64,000 bases of DNA from Hornefia butyriciproducens (GTDB taxonomy: Bacteria > Bacillota > Clostridia > Peptostreptococcales > Anaerovoracaceae): NCBI RefSeq assembly GCF_009695915.1, contig NZ_VUMZ01000003.1:62001-126000 (forward strand). The letters run 5' to 3'. Of the stretch, positions 15,752 to 25,177 are shown piece by piece. Both the position numbers and the translations under genes were made by a program. Under the pieces are notes generated by a model. The model saw only the letters and a list, made by a program, of their open reading frames with translations. It was not told the DNA's origin and ran no database searches. The number at the start of each line of letters is the position of its first letter. Positions within the stretch are counted from its first letter, which is position 1.

Positions 15752-17782
15752 ATGAAAATCACACTGAAGGACGGAAGCGTTAAGGAATACAGTCATCCCC
15801 TTTCCGTCTATGAAATCGCCCAAGACATCAGTGAAGGGCTTGCCCGGGTCGCCTGCGTCGGCGAGGTGAACGGCGAGGTCGTCGATCTGAGAACTGTTGT
15901 GGACAAAGACAGCGAGGTCAGCATTCTGACTTTCGATTCTGATGCCGGAAAGAAGGCCTATCGCCACACCTGCGCCCATGTGCTGGCGGAGGCTGTACAG
16001 CAGGTTTTCCCGGAGGCGAAGCTTGCCATCGGTCCGGCCATCGACAACGGGTTTTACTACGATTTTGATCTGAAACCGCTGGATCGCTCCGACCTGGATC
16101 GGATAGAAGCGGCGATGAAGAAAATCATAAAAAAGGGAGACCGGCTGGAATATTACACCCTGAGCCGGGAGGAAGCGCTGAAGCTGATGGAGGAGAGGCA
16201 GGAGCCGTACAAGGTTGAGCTGATCAATGATCTGCCGGAGGATGCGACCATCTCCTTCTATCAGCAGGGAGATTTCATCGAGCTCTGTGCGGGACCGCAC
16301 CTGATGAGCACAAAGCAGATCAAGGCGTTCAAGCTGACATCCACATCCGGAGCATACTGGAGGGGAGACGAGCATAACAAAATGCTGACCAGAATCTACG
16401 GCACAGCGTTCACGAAGAAAGCGGATCTGGAAGAGTATCTGGAATATCTTGCGGATATCAAGAACCGCGACCACAACCGCCTGGGCCGCGAGATGGAACT
16501 GTTCACAACAGCTGATGTCATTGGTCAGGGTCTTCCGCTGATCATGCCGAAGGGCGCCAAAATCATCCAGAAACTTCAGAGATGGATTGAAGACACTGAG
16601 GACTACGAATGGGGCTATGTCCGCACCAAAACGCCGCTGATGGCGAAGTCCGCACTGTATAAGATCTCTGATCACTGGTACCACTATAAGGACGGCATGT
16701 TCGTCTTCGGCTATGAAGACAAAGAGCAGCTGAACAGTGCCGCGGAGGCAGAACGACAGATCCACGGTGTAGAAGATCTTTCGCTGATCGAAAATGATGC
16801 GGACAGCAATGTCTATGCGCTTCGCCCGATGACCTGCCCGTTCCAGTACTATGTGTACAAAGCGACACAGAAGAGCTATCGTGATCTGCCGTACCGCATG
16901 GGTGAAACCTCAACGCTTTTCCGTAACGAGGATTCCGGAGAAATGCACGGCCTCACGAGAGTCCGTCAGTTCACTATTTCAGAAGGTCATCTGGTATGCA
17001 CGCCGGAGCAGATCGACCAGGAATTCAAAAACTGCGTCGCGCTGGCGAAATACTGTCTGACCACGCTGGGTCTGGAGGAGGATGTGACATACCGGTTCTC
17101 CAAATGGGACCCGGACAATGCGGATAAATATCTGGGAACCGCGGAGGAATGGGACAAGGTCGAGAACGCGATGAAGGTGATTCTGGATGAGATCGGACTC
17201 GAGTATACGGAAGAGAAGGGTGAAGCCGCCTTCTACGGACCTAAGCTGGACATTCAGGCGAAGAACGTGTACGGCAAGGAAGACACCATGATCACCATTC
17301 AGTTGGATATGTTCCTGGCAGAACGTTACGATATGTATTATATCGACAAAGACGGCAGCAAGAAGCGTCCGTACATCATCCACAGAACATCGATCGGATG
17401 CTATGAGCGCACACTGGCGTGGCTGATTGAGAAGTATGCCGGAAAATTCCCGACATGGCTTTGCCCTGAGCAGGTCCGCGTCCTTCCTGTATCGGAGAAA
17501 TACGAGGCCTATGCGCAGGAGGTCTTCCGCGAGCTGCGCAGAAACGGTGTTGACGTTACTGTGGATAACAGCGCGGAACGTCTCGGATATAAGCTCCGCC
17601 AGGCGCAGATGGACCGGCTCCCGTATATGCTGGTGGTTGGCGCCAAGGAGGAGGAGGACCGGACGGTATCTGTCCGCAGCAGATTTGCGGGAGACGAGGG
17701 AGTCAAGCCTCTCGGCGAATTCGTGAATCAGATCTGCGAGGAGATTCGTACAAAAGAAATCCGTAAAGAAATCCGCAAATAA
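15752..17782 (+). CDS. thrS: threonyl-tRNA synthetase
   Basis: Charges tRNA-Thr with threonine. The 676-residue enzyme has the family order: TGS domain (1-60), second additional domain with the editing site (about 65-225, HTCAHVLAEAV and a CAGPHL segment), class II catalytic core (about 240-540, motif RTKTPLM, MTCPFQYYVYK, RMGETSTLFRNE, and the final GCYERTLAWLIE), and an anticodon-binding domain (LCPEQVRVLPV to the end). ATG at 15752 follows GAAGGAGG; an upstream TTG would add 13 residues without family similarity. It is monocistronic under T-box control. Confidence 0.98.
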   Translation: MKITLKDGSVKEYSHPLSVYEIAQDISEGLARVACVGEVNGEVVDLRTVVDKDSEVSILTFDSDAGKKAYRHTCAHVLAEAVQQVFPEAKLAIGPAIDNGFYYDFDLKPLDRSDLDRIEAAMKKIIKKGDRLEYYTLSREEALKLMEERQEPYKVELINDLPEDATISFYQQGDFIELCAGPHLMSTKQIKAFKLTSTSGAYWRGDEHNKMLTRIYGTAFTKKADLEEYLEYLADIKNRDHNRLGREMELFTTADVIGQGLPLIMPKGAKIIQKLQRWIEDTEDYEWGYVRTKTPLMAKSALYKISDHWYHYKDGMFVFGYEDKEQLNSAAEAERQIHGVEDLSLIENDADSNVYALRPMTCPFQYYVYKATQKSYRDLPYRMGETSTLFRNEDSGEMHGLTRVRQFTISEGHLVCTPEQIDQEFKNCVALAKYCLTTLGLEEDVTYRFSKWDPDNADKYLGTAEEWDKVENAMKVILDEIGLEYTEEKGEAAFYGPKLDIQAKNVYGKEDTMITIQLDMFLAERYDMYYIDKDGSKKRPYIIHRTSIGCYERTLAWLIEKYAGKFPTWLCPEQVRVLPVSEKYEAYAQEVFRELRRNGVDVTVDNSAERLGYKLRQAQMDRLPYMLVVGAKEEEDRTVSVRSRFAGDEGVKPLGEFVNQICEEIRTKEIRKEIRK

Positions 17783-17852
17783 AAAATGAAAAACGCGCCG
17801 GGTCACTTTTGTTCCCGACGCTGAAAGACAAAAGAACACAGTATGAATGCAC

Positions 17853-17915
17853 AGAGGCCGCTGCCCCGACATCTGATACGCCGATCGTTCAGACGCCGGA
17901 CAGCGGTCTCTTTTT
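17853..17915 (+). terminator. probable terminator behind thrS
   Basis: AGAGGCCGCTG (17853-17863) pairs with CAGCGGTCTCT (17901-17911), followed by a T-run. The 37-nt loop is unusually long and may fold further. A smaller hairpin without T-run lies at 17796-17824. The remaining spacer up to 18058 is purine-rich (GCGGGAAA-like units) and shows no gene. Confidence 0.55.
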
Positions 17916-18058
17916 GCGGGGAGCGGGAAAACCGGAAAATCAGGAGAAGCGGGAAGCGGGGAAAGTGCAAAGCCGGGAAACGAAGGAATAGGGGGAATCG
18001 TGGAACGCAAATGCCGGATCGTACCGGTACATCCCGGTATACAGCCATGCCGGGAAAC

Positions 18059-18124
18059 TTGACATTTGGCGCGTTTAAGCATATACTTGTATACATGCAT
18101 AGTGAAACAGTTTAACGTGTTAAA
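18059..18124 (+). promoter_or_regulatory. promoter and candidate operators of the citrate synthase operon
   Basis: TTGACA at 18059-18064, 17-base spacer, TATACT at 18082-18087. Two symmetric elements sit at the start site: TGTATACA (18088-18095, perfect palindrome) and TTTAAC-GT-GTTAAA (18111-18124). Their location suits repression by the GntR protein encoded inside the operon. Confidence 0.6.
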
Positions 18125-18141
18125 GGGGGAGGCATTTCAAT

Positions 18142-19512
18142 ATGTTGGAGATATCCAGAAAAACCAATCTGCTGGAGCAGGCCAGTTACAAATATTCCCT
18201 GCAGGATGTAAAGGAGCCCAATCTCTACCGTGATATGTACAATTATGAGGAGGCTCCGAAAATCGCGTTCAACCAGCGGCGCGTGCCGATGAACATGCCG
18301 GAGGATATCTGGATCACAGATACATCGTTCCGCGACGGTCAGCAGGCCATGGCGCCCTACACCGTCAAGCAGATCGTGGATCTTTTCAAACTGATGTCCC
18401 GGCTGGGCGGACCCTATGGGCTGATTCGCCAGTCGGAGTTCTTTATCTACTCGGAAAAGGACCGTCAGGCGGTGCAGGAGTGTATGGATCTCGGCCTGAA
18501 GTTTCCGGAGATCACCACATGGATCCGTGCCAACAAAAAAGACTTCAAGCTTGTGCGTGACCTGGGAATCAAGGAGACCGGCATCCTGGTTTCCTGCAGC
18601 GACTACCACATTTTCAAGAAGATGAACATGACCAGAAAGCAGGCAGTGGAATACTATCTGGAAACTATACGTTCCGCATTCGACGCCGGCGTGGTTCCCC
18701 GGTGCCACCTAGAGGATATCACCAGAGCGGACTTTTACGGGTTCGTTGTTCCTTTCGTTAACGAGATCATGAAACTTTCGGAGGAGGCGGGAGTTCCGGT
18801 GAAAATCCGCGCCTGCGACACAATGGGATACGGTGTGCCGTATACCGGAGCCGCGCTGCCCCGGAGCGTTTCCGGAATCATTTACGGACTGCAGCACTAC
18901 TCCGGCGTGCCCAGCGAAATGCTGGAGTGGCACGGTCACAACGACTTTTATCATGCGGTATCAAACGCTTCCACTGCCTGGCTCTACGGCTGCTGCGCGG
19001 TAAACTGTTCACTTCTCGGCATCGGAGAGCGGACAGGAAACATTCCTCTGGAGGCGATGGTATTTGAATATGCCGGGCTCCGGGGTTCTCTGGACGGGAT
19101 GGACACAACGGCGATTACAGATATCGGCAAATACTTCGAGGAGGAAATCGGTTACGAAATTCCTCCGAGGACACCCTTTGTCGGAGAAGACTTCAATGTC
19201 ACCAAGGCGGGAATCCACGCTGACGGACTGCTGAAGGATGAGGAGGTCTATAATATCTTCAATACGGAGAAACTGCTGAAGAGGAAACCGGGAGTGACGG
19301 TGAGCAAGACGAGCGGACTTGCCGGAATCGCATACTGGATCAACGATCATTACAATCTGACGGGAGAGAATGAGATCCGGAAGGAAGATCCGATCGTGGC
19401 CGAACTGAAGGAATGGGTCGACAGGCAGTATGATGAGGGCAGAACAACAAATATATCTAATCGTGAGCTTCGCGAGAAACTGAAGGAGATGAAACAAAAT
19501 GATCGAATATAA
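18142..19512 (+). CDS. Re-citrate synthase (HMGL-like)
   Basis: Condenses acetyl-CoA with oxaloacetate to citrate with Re-face stereochemistry, the enzyme several Clostridia use instead of ordinary citrate synthase. The 456-residue protein has the homocitrate/isopropylmalate synthase barrel: WITDTSFRDGQQAM (metal and substrate Asp/Arg), CHLEDITRADFYGF, ACDTMGYGVPY, HGHNDFYHAVSN and LGIGERTGNIPLEAM. Length and the N-terminal 40-residue extension fit the Re-citrate synthase group (about 450 residues) better than isopropylmalate synthase. Aconitase and isocitrate dehydrogenase follow in the same operon, which strongly supports this call. Homocitrate synthase is the alternative. Confidence 0.85.
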   Translation: MLEISRKTNLLEQASYKYSLQDVKEPNLYRDMYNYEEAPKIAFNQRRVPMNMPEDIWITDTSFRDGQQAMAPYTVKQIVDLFKLMSRLGGPYGLIRQSEFFIYSEKDRQAVQECMDLGLKFPEITTWIRANKKDFKLVRDLGIKETGILVSCSDYHIFKKMNMTRKQAVEYYLETIRSAFDAGVVPRCHLEDITRADFYGFVVPFVNEIMKLSEEAGVPVKIRACDTMGYGVPYTGAALPRSVSGIIYGLQHYSGVPSEMLEWHGHNDFYHAVSNASTAWLYGCCAVNCSLLGIGERTGNIPLEAMVFEYAGLRGSLDGMDTTAITDIGKYFEEEIGYEIPPRTPFVGEDFNVTKAGIHADGLLKDEEVYNIFNTEKLLKRKPGVTVSKTSGLAGIAYWINDHYNLTGENEIRKEDPIVAELKEWVDRQYDEGRTTNISNRELREKLKEMKQNDRI

Positions 19513-20203
19513 AAGTGTATCCCTGGCGAATCAGGTTTTTGAACGTATCGAATATAACATTTTGAGCGGTGAATATGCTATCGGTGAGATCATCAGCGAA
19601 AAACGTCTCGCAGCGGAGCTTGGCGTGAGCAGGACGCCGATCCGGGAGGCGCTGAGCCGGCTGCTGGAGGAACGGCTTGTTGCAGACTCCCCCAGCGGGA
19701 CGGTCGTTCTCGGCATCACCGATAAGGACGTGGATGACGCATATGAGGTGAAGAGGCGCATTGAGGTGCTGGCGACCCGGTGGGCTTCCCAGCTCATCGA
19801 CGGCGAGGGCATTCGCAGGCTTTCTGACATCATCGACCAGCAGGAATTCTATGCACAGAAAAATGATACGGTCAAGGTCAGAGATCTGGATACGGATTTC
19901 CACGATACAATCTATGAGTATTGCGGAAGCACGGTGCTTCAGGGAATTCTTTCCCCTCTGCACCACAAGATTATGAAGTTCCGTAACGCATCGCTGCAGA
20001 GTAATGAAAAGCGTGTACCGGAATCCATTGCGGAGCACCGGGCGATTCTGGACGCACTGGCGGAGCACGAGGACACCAAGGTGGAGACGCTGATGCTCGT
20101 TCATGTGGAACACGCATATAAGGGCGTCGTGAGGGAGAGAGAGAGCCGAAAAAACAGAAAGACAGCAGAGAACGAGAACGCAGCAAAGAAAGAGGAGGCA
20201 TAA
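19499..20203 (+). CDS. GntR-family regulator, FCD type
   Basis: A 234-residue regulator: winged helix at residues 8-72 (VFERIEYNILSGEYAIGE, LGVSRTPIREALSRLLEE) and an FCD domain after residue 80 with metal-site residues (DTDFHDTIYEY, EHRAILDALAEHED, and a final histidine MLVHVEHAYKG). FCD domains of this kind often bind carboxylates, so citrate or a related acid is a reasonable ligand. It starts inside the end of the citrate synthase gene and ends two bases before aconitase, so it reports on its own operon. It is distinct from the GntR at 7673. Confidence 0.88.
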   Translation: MIEYKSVSLANQVFERIEYNILSGEYAIGEIISEKRLAAELGVSRTPIREALSRLLEERLVADSPSGTVVLGITDKDVDDAYEVKRRIEVLATRWASQLIDGEGIRRLSDIIDQQEFYAQKNDTVKVRDLDTDFHDTIYEYCGSTVLQGILSPLHHKIMKFRNASLQSNEKRVPESIAEHRAILDALAEHEDTKVETLMLVHVEHAYKGVVRERESRKNRKTAENENAAKKEEA

Positions 20204-20205
20204 GA

Positions 20206-22137
20206 ATGGGAGAGACCATTGCACAGAAGATCATCAGAGAGCATCTTGTCAGCGGCCGGATGGAGCCGGGAGAGGAAATCGCACTCCGCATCGACCAGAC
20301 GCTGACGCAGGATGCGACTGGAACCATGGCGTATCTGGAATTCGAAACCATGGGTATTCCCCGGGTACGTACAGAACTCTCCGTAGCATATATTGATCAC
20401 AATACGCTTCAGTCCGGATTCATGAACGCCGATGATCACAGATTCATTCAGTCGATGGCAAAGAAATACGGACTCCGTTTTTCCCGTCCGGGAAACGGAA
20501 TATGCCATCAGGTCCATCTGGAGCGGTTCGGCCGCCCCGGAAAAACGCTGATCGGATCGGACAGCCATACGCCTACCGGCGGAGGTATCGGAATGCTGGC
20601 GATGGGCGCCGGCGGTCTGGATGTTGCGGTGGCCATGGGAGGCGGAGCGTATTATATTAATATGCCGAAGATGTACAAAGTGAATCTTACGGGCCGGCTG
20701 CGGCCCTTTGTCACGGCGAAGGATATCAGTCTGGAGATTCTGCGCATTCTGTCTGTCAAGGGCGGTGTAGGAGCGATTATCGAATGGGGAGGTCCCGGGA
20801 TCAGAGAACTTTCCGTACCGGAAAGGGCAACGATCACTAACATGGGAACAGAACTGGGAGCGACCACATCCATCTTCCCTTCTGATGAGGTGACAAAGGC
20901 GTTTCTGGAAGCCGAAGGCCGCGGAGAGGACTTTGTTCCCCTGGCAAGCGACCCGGATGCGGTCTACGATCGGATAATCGACATCGACCTTGATACTCTT
21001 ACGCCGAAGATCGCATGTCCCCACAGCCCGGACGCGGTGGTGGATGTGGCCTCCGTCGAGGGAACCAAGGTGGATCAGGTCTGTATCGGCTCCTGTACCA
21101 ATTCTTCTCTGTACGATATGCTGAAAGTTGCGGCACTGCTGAAGGGCAGAGTGATCAGCCCGGACGTCAGCCTGTCCGTCTCGCCGGGATCCCGGCAGGT
21201 TCTGACCATGCTGGCAGACTGCGGCGCGCTGTCGGATATTCTGTCCAGCGGAGCCCGGGTGCTGGAATGTGCCTGCGGGCCGTGTATCGGCATGGGATTT
21301 TCGCCGAACAGCGGAGGCGTGTCGCTGCGGACGTTTAACCGCAACTTTGAGGGACGCAGCGGAACAAAGGACGGAAAGGTGTATCTTGTTTCCCCGGAGA
21401 CTGCAGTGGCAGCAGCGATTTTCGGTGAGATTACCGATCCTGCGAAACTGGGTGAGATTCCTCCGATTCATATGCCGGAGGCGTTCAGGATTGACGACAG
21501 TGCGATTCTTCAGCCTGCACCGGTTGAGGAAGCGGCAGAGGTCGAGATTCTGCGTGGCCCCAATATCCGGGAATGCCCGGCGGGCGAGCCGGTGGAGGAT
21601 GAACTTTCAGCTCCGCTGGCGCTGAAGGTCGGCGACAATATTACCACAGACCATATCATGCCGGCGGGTTCCAGGATTCTGCCGTATCGTTCCAATATCC
21701 CGTATCTGTCGCAGTTCTGCTTTGAGGTCTGCGATCCCGGTTTTCCGGAGCGGGCGAAGAAAGCAGGAAGAAGCATGATTGTCGGCGGAGAGAATTACGG
21801 GCAGGGTTCGTCCCGGGAACACGCGGCGCTGGTTCCGCTGTATCTCGGCGTGAGGGCGGTTATCGCCAAGAGCTTCGCGCGGATCCACGCGGCGAATCTG
21901 ATCAATGCCGGAATCATGCCCCTGACCTTTGAAAATCCGGATGATTACGAGCAGCTCCAGCAGGGAGACGAGCTGAAACTGTCCGGTATCGAGAGGGGCA
22001 TGGAAAACGGAACAATTACGCTGCTGGATGAAACGAGCGGGAAGAGTTTCCCGCTGCGCTGTGCGTACACGGAACGCCAGAGGGCGATCCTGCGTGCGGG
22101 AGGTCTGCTGAAATACGTGGCGAAGGAGGCACAGTAG
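20206..22137 (+). CDS. aconitate hydratase
   Basis: Isomerises citrate to isocitrate through aconitate, using a [4Fe-4S] cluster. The 643-residue protein has the cluster cysteines in CIGSCTNSSLYDML and CACGPCIGMGFSPNSGG, the GSDSHTPTGGGIGMLAMGAG substrate region (a shorter core, SDSHTPTGG, is diagnostic) and a C-terminal swivel domain with DNITTDHIMPAG and NYGQGSSREHAAL. It is shorter than AcnA/AcnB (about 850-900) and matches the compact type found in many anaerobes. ATG at 20206 follows GAGGAGGCATAAG. It sits between the GntR and isocitrate dehydrogenase genes. Confidence 0.93.
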   Translation: MGETIAQKIIREHLVSGRMEPGEEIALRIDQTLTQDATGTMAYLEFETMGIPRVRTELSVAYIDHNTLQSGFMNADDHRFIQSMAKKYGLRFSRPGNGICHQVHLERFGRPGKTLIGSDSHTPTGGGIGMLAMGAGGLDVAVAMGGGAYYINMPKMYKVNLTGRLRPFVTAKDISLEILRILSVKGGVGAIIEWGGPGIRELSVPERATITNMGTELGATTSIFPSDEVTKAFLEAEGRGEDFVPLASDPDAVYDRIIDIDLDTLTPKIACPHSPDAVVDVASVEGTKVDQVCIGSCTNSSLYDMLKVAALLKGRVISPDVSLSVSPGSRQVLTMLADCGALSDILSSGARVLECACGPCIGMGFSPNSGGVSLRTFNRNFEGRSGTKDGKVYLVSPETAVAAAIFGEITDPAKLGEIPPIHMPEAFRIDDSAILQPAPVEEAAEVEILRGPNIRECPAGEPVEDELSAPLALKVGDNITTDHIMPAGSRILPYRSNIPYLSQFCFEVCDPGFPERAKKAGRSMIVGGENYGQGSSREHAALVPLYLGVRAVIAKSFARIHAANLINAGIMPLTFENPDDYEQLQQGDELKLSGIERGMENGTITLLDETSGKSFPLRCAYTERQRAILRAGGLLKYVAKEAQ

Positions 22138-22139
22138 AC

Positions 22140-23435
22140 ATGTTTGGCCGGAAACGACTCAATATGAAAAACGCGGCACGCAACAGACAGTGGAATATCA
22201 GAATAACCAACAGAAAGGAGAGAAGAAGAGCCAGAGCGAAGACTTCCTTCGTCTCGGATCTTGTAGATATGAGCATCAAGGAAATGAATGAAATGGCGGT
22301 GATTGCTGATCTGACCGGACAGTTCCGGAATCTTCTGATGGATCAGCTCAGCCGTGTGATGGAGATGGAAGAAGGCAGCAAACCGCCGAAAAATTTCAGG
22401 GAACTCAGCAAAATCACCATCGGAATCTGCCCCGGCGACGGAATCGGACCGATCATCATGGAACAGGCAGAACGTCTCCTGCGGGTCGTTCTGCGTGATG
22501 AGATCTCCTCCGGCCGTATTGTGCTGAAGCCTATTGAAGGACTGACTATAGAAAACCGCCTTCAGAAAATGGAGGCAGTTCCGGAGGACGTTCTGGAGGA
22601 GATCCGCAAATGCGATGTTCTCCTGAAGGGTCCCACCACCACGCCTAAGGGCGGAAGTCTGGAAAGTGCTAATGTTACGCTTCGGCGGGAGCTGGATCTG
22701 TATGCCAATGTCCGTCCGGTCAGTGTGCCGGAGAAGGGAATCGACTGGATATTTTTCCGTGAGAACACTGAGGGTGAATATGTTCTGGGCAGCAAAGGTG
22801 TTGAGGTTCCGGGAAAGCTTTCCTTTGATTTCAAGGTAACCACAGAACCGGGAACGCGGAGAATCGCCAGGAAGGCGTTCGACTATGCCAGGGACAACGG
22901 CAAGAATAAAGTGGCGATTGTCACAAAGGCGAATATCATGAAGAAGACGGACGGGAATTTCTCCCGGATCTGTCATGAGGTCGGGCTTCATTATCCGGGA
23001 ATTGAGATGGAAGACTGGTATATCGACATCATGACGGCGAATCTGGTCAATCCGGAAATCCGCAGTCAGTTCCAGGTCTTTGTGCTTCCGAATCTTTACG
23101 GCGACATTATCACTGACGAGGCGGCGGAAATTCAGGGCGGCGTCGGTACAGCAGGGAGCGCCAATATCGGAGATCAGTACGCGATGTTCGAGGCTATTCA
23201 CGGAAGCGCACCCCGGATGATCGAGGACGGACTGGGGGATTATGCCAACCCGGCCAGTCTGTTCAAAGCTGTGGTGATGATGCTCCGGCATATCGGATTC
23301 ACGGCCAAGGCAAACGGGCTGGAAAAGATTCTGGAGGAGTGTCTGGAAATCGAGAAGAGCGTGGTAGTTACCGGCTTCCCGGAGGGAGCAACCTGCAGGG
23401 AGTTTGCGGATTATGTAATCGGGAAACTCGATTAA
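22140..23435 (+). CDS. isocitrate/isopropylmalate-type dehydrogenase, probably NAD-isocitrate dehydrogenase
   Basis: Oxidatively decarboxylates isocitrate to 2-oxoglutarate in this context. The core shows ITIGICPGDGIGPIIMEQAE, PTTTPKGGSLESANVTLR (substrate Ser/Asn/Arg), FFRENTEGEYVLGSKG, the metal Asp run DIMTANLVNPE and GDIITDEAAEIQGG, and EAIHGSAPRMIEDG for the cofactor. The first ATG (22140) has GGAGG ten bases upstream but would add a very basic 50-residue leader (RKERRRARAKTS). The conserved protein begins near MNEMAVIADL (about 22284), so the true start may be there. The C-terminus is normal. Confidence 0.85.
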   Translation: MFGRKRLNMKNAARNRQWNIRITNRKERRRARAKTSFVSDLVDMSIKEMNEMAVIADLTGQFRNLLMDQLSRVMEMEEGSKPPKNFRELSKITIGICPGDGIGPIIMEQAERLLRVVLRDEISSGRIVLKPIEGLTIENRLQKMEAVPEDVLEEIRKCDVLLKGPTTTPKGGSLESANVTLRRELDLYANVRPVSVPEKGIDWIFFRENTEGEYVLGSKGVEVPGKLSFDFKVTTEPGTRRIARKAFDYARDNGKNKVAIVTKANIMKKTDGNFSRICHEVGLHYPGIEMEDWYIDIMTANLVNPEIRSQFQVFVLPNLYGDIITDEAAEIQGGVGTAGSANIGDQYAMFEAIHGSAPRMIEDGLGDYANPASLFKAVVMMLRHIGFTAKANGLEKILEECLEIEKSVVVTGFPEGATCREFADYVIGKLD

Positions 23436-23534
23436 GGCGCATAGCGGAGCAGTCTCCATTCAGCTGTGAGGTCTTCGCTGTGAGGGCCGGCGGAAAAACG
23501 AGATTAAAATAAAGTAAAATCCCGCACCGGAATA

Positions 23535-23650
23535 TTGACAACGGCGGGCAGTGTGATAAAATGCATTTGTCAGGCACGAATATACATTCTGCAGCGGAGA
23601 GAGAATATCAGAGAGACCGTGAGGAACATCGTTCTTCACGTCTCTTTTTT
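23535..23650 (+). promoter_or_regulatory. promoter and terminator-containing leader of the YitT-family gene
   Basis: Promoter TTGACA (23535-23540), 16-base spacer, TAAAAT (23557-23562). In the leader, GGAGAGAGAATATCAGAGAG (23596-23615) runs into a strong hairpin: AGAGA-C-CGTGAGGAAC (23612-23627), loop ATC, GTTCTTCACG-TCTCT (23631-23645), then T6. The terminator stands before the gene, so expression must depend on read-through or antitermination. The motif matches the leaders at 31154 and 31291. Confidence 0.7.
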
Positions 23651-23697
23651 TGTGACAGCCGGCAGAAAACTATTGACAGACGAAAGGGAAAGGACTA

Positions 23698-24552
23698 ATG
23701 AAAAGTATCAGGACAGCGGGTGTGAATATTTCTATGATTCTGCTGGGAATCGCATTGAACGCATTTGCGGTGGAGGCGTTTTGCCTTCCCTATGGTATTC
23801 TGGTGGGAGGCGCTACCGGGATCGGGCGGCTGCTGAATTATTTTACGGATATGCCAGTATCCATGGGCGTCATGTGTGTCAATGCGGCCCTGCTCGTGCT
23901 GGCTTTTTTCTGTATGGGGAAGCGGTACTCGGCCTCCATCGTTCTGGGAACTTTCCTCTATCCTGTGCTGATGGCTTTCTTTGAAGGAATTCCGCAGATT
24001 CGGCATATGGTACAGGACCCGCTGCTGGCGGCATTATGCGGAGGCGGTCTGATGGGTGTCGGAATCGGCCTGGTGATTCGGAACGGTGGAAGTCTGGGCG
24101 GTTCTGATGTTGTTCCTGTGATTCTTCATAAAAAAGCAAAGCTTCCCATCGCACCTGTCATGTACGGTCTGGATGTGGCGATTCTGGTGCTTCAGGGATT
24201 TCTGGCATCGCCGAATGAGATTATTCTTGGTATTCTTATGACGCTGACGTACACTGTCGTAGCCAACAAAACACTGCTGGCCGGCGGCGGTCACGTGCAG
24301 TTCATGATTTTCAGCCCGCAGAATGAGAAAATAAAAAAGCTCCTTGTGGAAAGGGGCTTCGGCGCCACGCTCCTGCATGGGAAGACGGCGTATTTCTCCC
24401 ATGAGACGGACGTTCTGATTACGATTCTTTCAGTGAGATACATGAATTATGTGAAGGATCGGATTCTGGAGATCGACGACAAGGCGTTCATGACAATCAG
24501 CAGTGTGAGAGAGGTGGACGGCCGCGGCTTTACCATCAGCATGGATTCCTAA
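23698..24552 (+). CDS. YitT-family membrane protein (DUF161/DUF2179)
   Basis: A 284-residue protein with five hydrophobic segments in the first 190 residues (SMILLGIALNAFAVEAF, LPYGILVGGATGIGRL, VLGTFLYPVLMAFFEG and others) and a C-terminal soluble DUF2179 domain (GHVQFMIFSPQNEKIKKLL, then VDVLITILSVRY-like strands). The family is widespread in Firmicutes and its substrate is not known. ATG at 23698 has AAAGGA before it. Its leader shares the antitermination-like motif with the ygc operons, which is a clue to its regulation. It converges with the next gene, the stops overlapping by four bases. Confidence 0.88.
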   Translation: MKSIRTAGVNISMILLGIALNAFAVEAFCLPYGILVGGATGIGRLLNYFTDMPVSMGVMCVNAALLVLAFFCMGKRYSASIVLGTFLYPVLMAFFEGIPQIRHMVQDPLLAALCGGGLMGVGIGLVIRNGGSLGGSDVVPVILHKKAKLPIAPVMYGLDVAILVLQGFLASPNEIILGILMTLTYTVVANKTLLAGGGHVQFMIFSPQNEKIKKLLVERGFGATLLHGKTAYFSHETDVLITILSVRYMNYVKDRILEIDDKAFMTISSVREVDGRGFTISMDS

Positions 24553-25103
24553 ACCATGCTGATGTATTTTATATGACCGGAGATAATCGCTCTCACATCT
24601 TTTATTTCTGTGGATTTCATAATGCGCTTGGGCAGACAGAAAGTGCTTGCGCTGTCCGGGCGGATGACAAAGATATCGTCGGTTTCAATAGCACGGGCGT
24701 CTTTGTCTCCCTCAAGTTCCTGCGGCTCCTGCCCGGGAATGCCGATAGTGCCCTCCGGACTGAGAACGATCCGGAATGTGCCGCTGGATCGAGCCACTGA
24801 CCGTGCACCGCGGCGCGCCTTCACAATGGGCATATAGACCAGATAAAACAAAAGAAGAACACACAGAATCACAATAAAGAAATAGTGGATCTTCCGGTTA
24901 TCCATGGCAAACAGCACCATCAGCACGATCGCGATGACGGACAGCCCCAAACCGGCGAAGAGGCGGAACCTTCTGTCCCATTTGAAAGACAGAAGGTAAA
25001 ACGCCTCATACGCTTCATCATAACTGAGCCGGTAGTCAAACCGACAGGCCGTGGAGGGCATCTCTGAAATCGGTGTTTTCGGCTGCTGTTTTCGTATGTT
25101 CAT
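24549..25103 (-). CDS. YcxB-like membrane protein
   Basis: A 184-residue protein with an N-terminal soluble part (FDYRLSYDEAYEAFYLLSF), two adjacent membrane helices at about residues 48-85 (FAGLGLSVIAIVLMVLF and YFFIVILCVLLLFYLVYMP) and a beta-rich C-terminal domain ending VRAIISGHIKYISMV. This layout is that of YcxB-like proteins, a poorly characterised Firmicute group. It is transcribed alone, convergent with the YitT gene. Function unknown. Confidence 0.7.
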   Translation of the reverse strand: MNIRKQQPKTPISEMPSTACRFDYRLSYDEAYEAFYLLSFKWDRRFRLFAGLGLSVIAIVLMVLFAMDNRKIHYFFIVILCVLLLFYLVYMPIVKARRGARSVARSSGTFRIVLSPEGTIGIPGQEPQELEGDKDARAIETDDIFVIRPDSASTFCLPKRIMKSTEIKDVRAIISGHIKYISMV

Positions 25104-25177
25104 AAATGCTCCTTAGCTCTTTTTTTTCGCCAAGCGATTTCCGTTTAGCTGCTTCCGGCGGAATTTTGTCAGCGTCG

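Noticed and set aside
18142-19512. 2-isopropylmalate synthase or citramalate synthase for the HMGL-like enzyme
   Set aside because: The N-terminal extension, length without a LeuA regulatory domain, and the aconitase and isocitrate dehydrogenase genes behind it fit Re-citrate synthase better.
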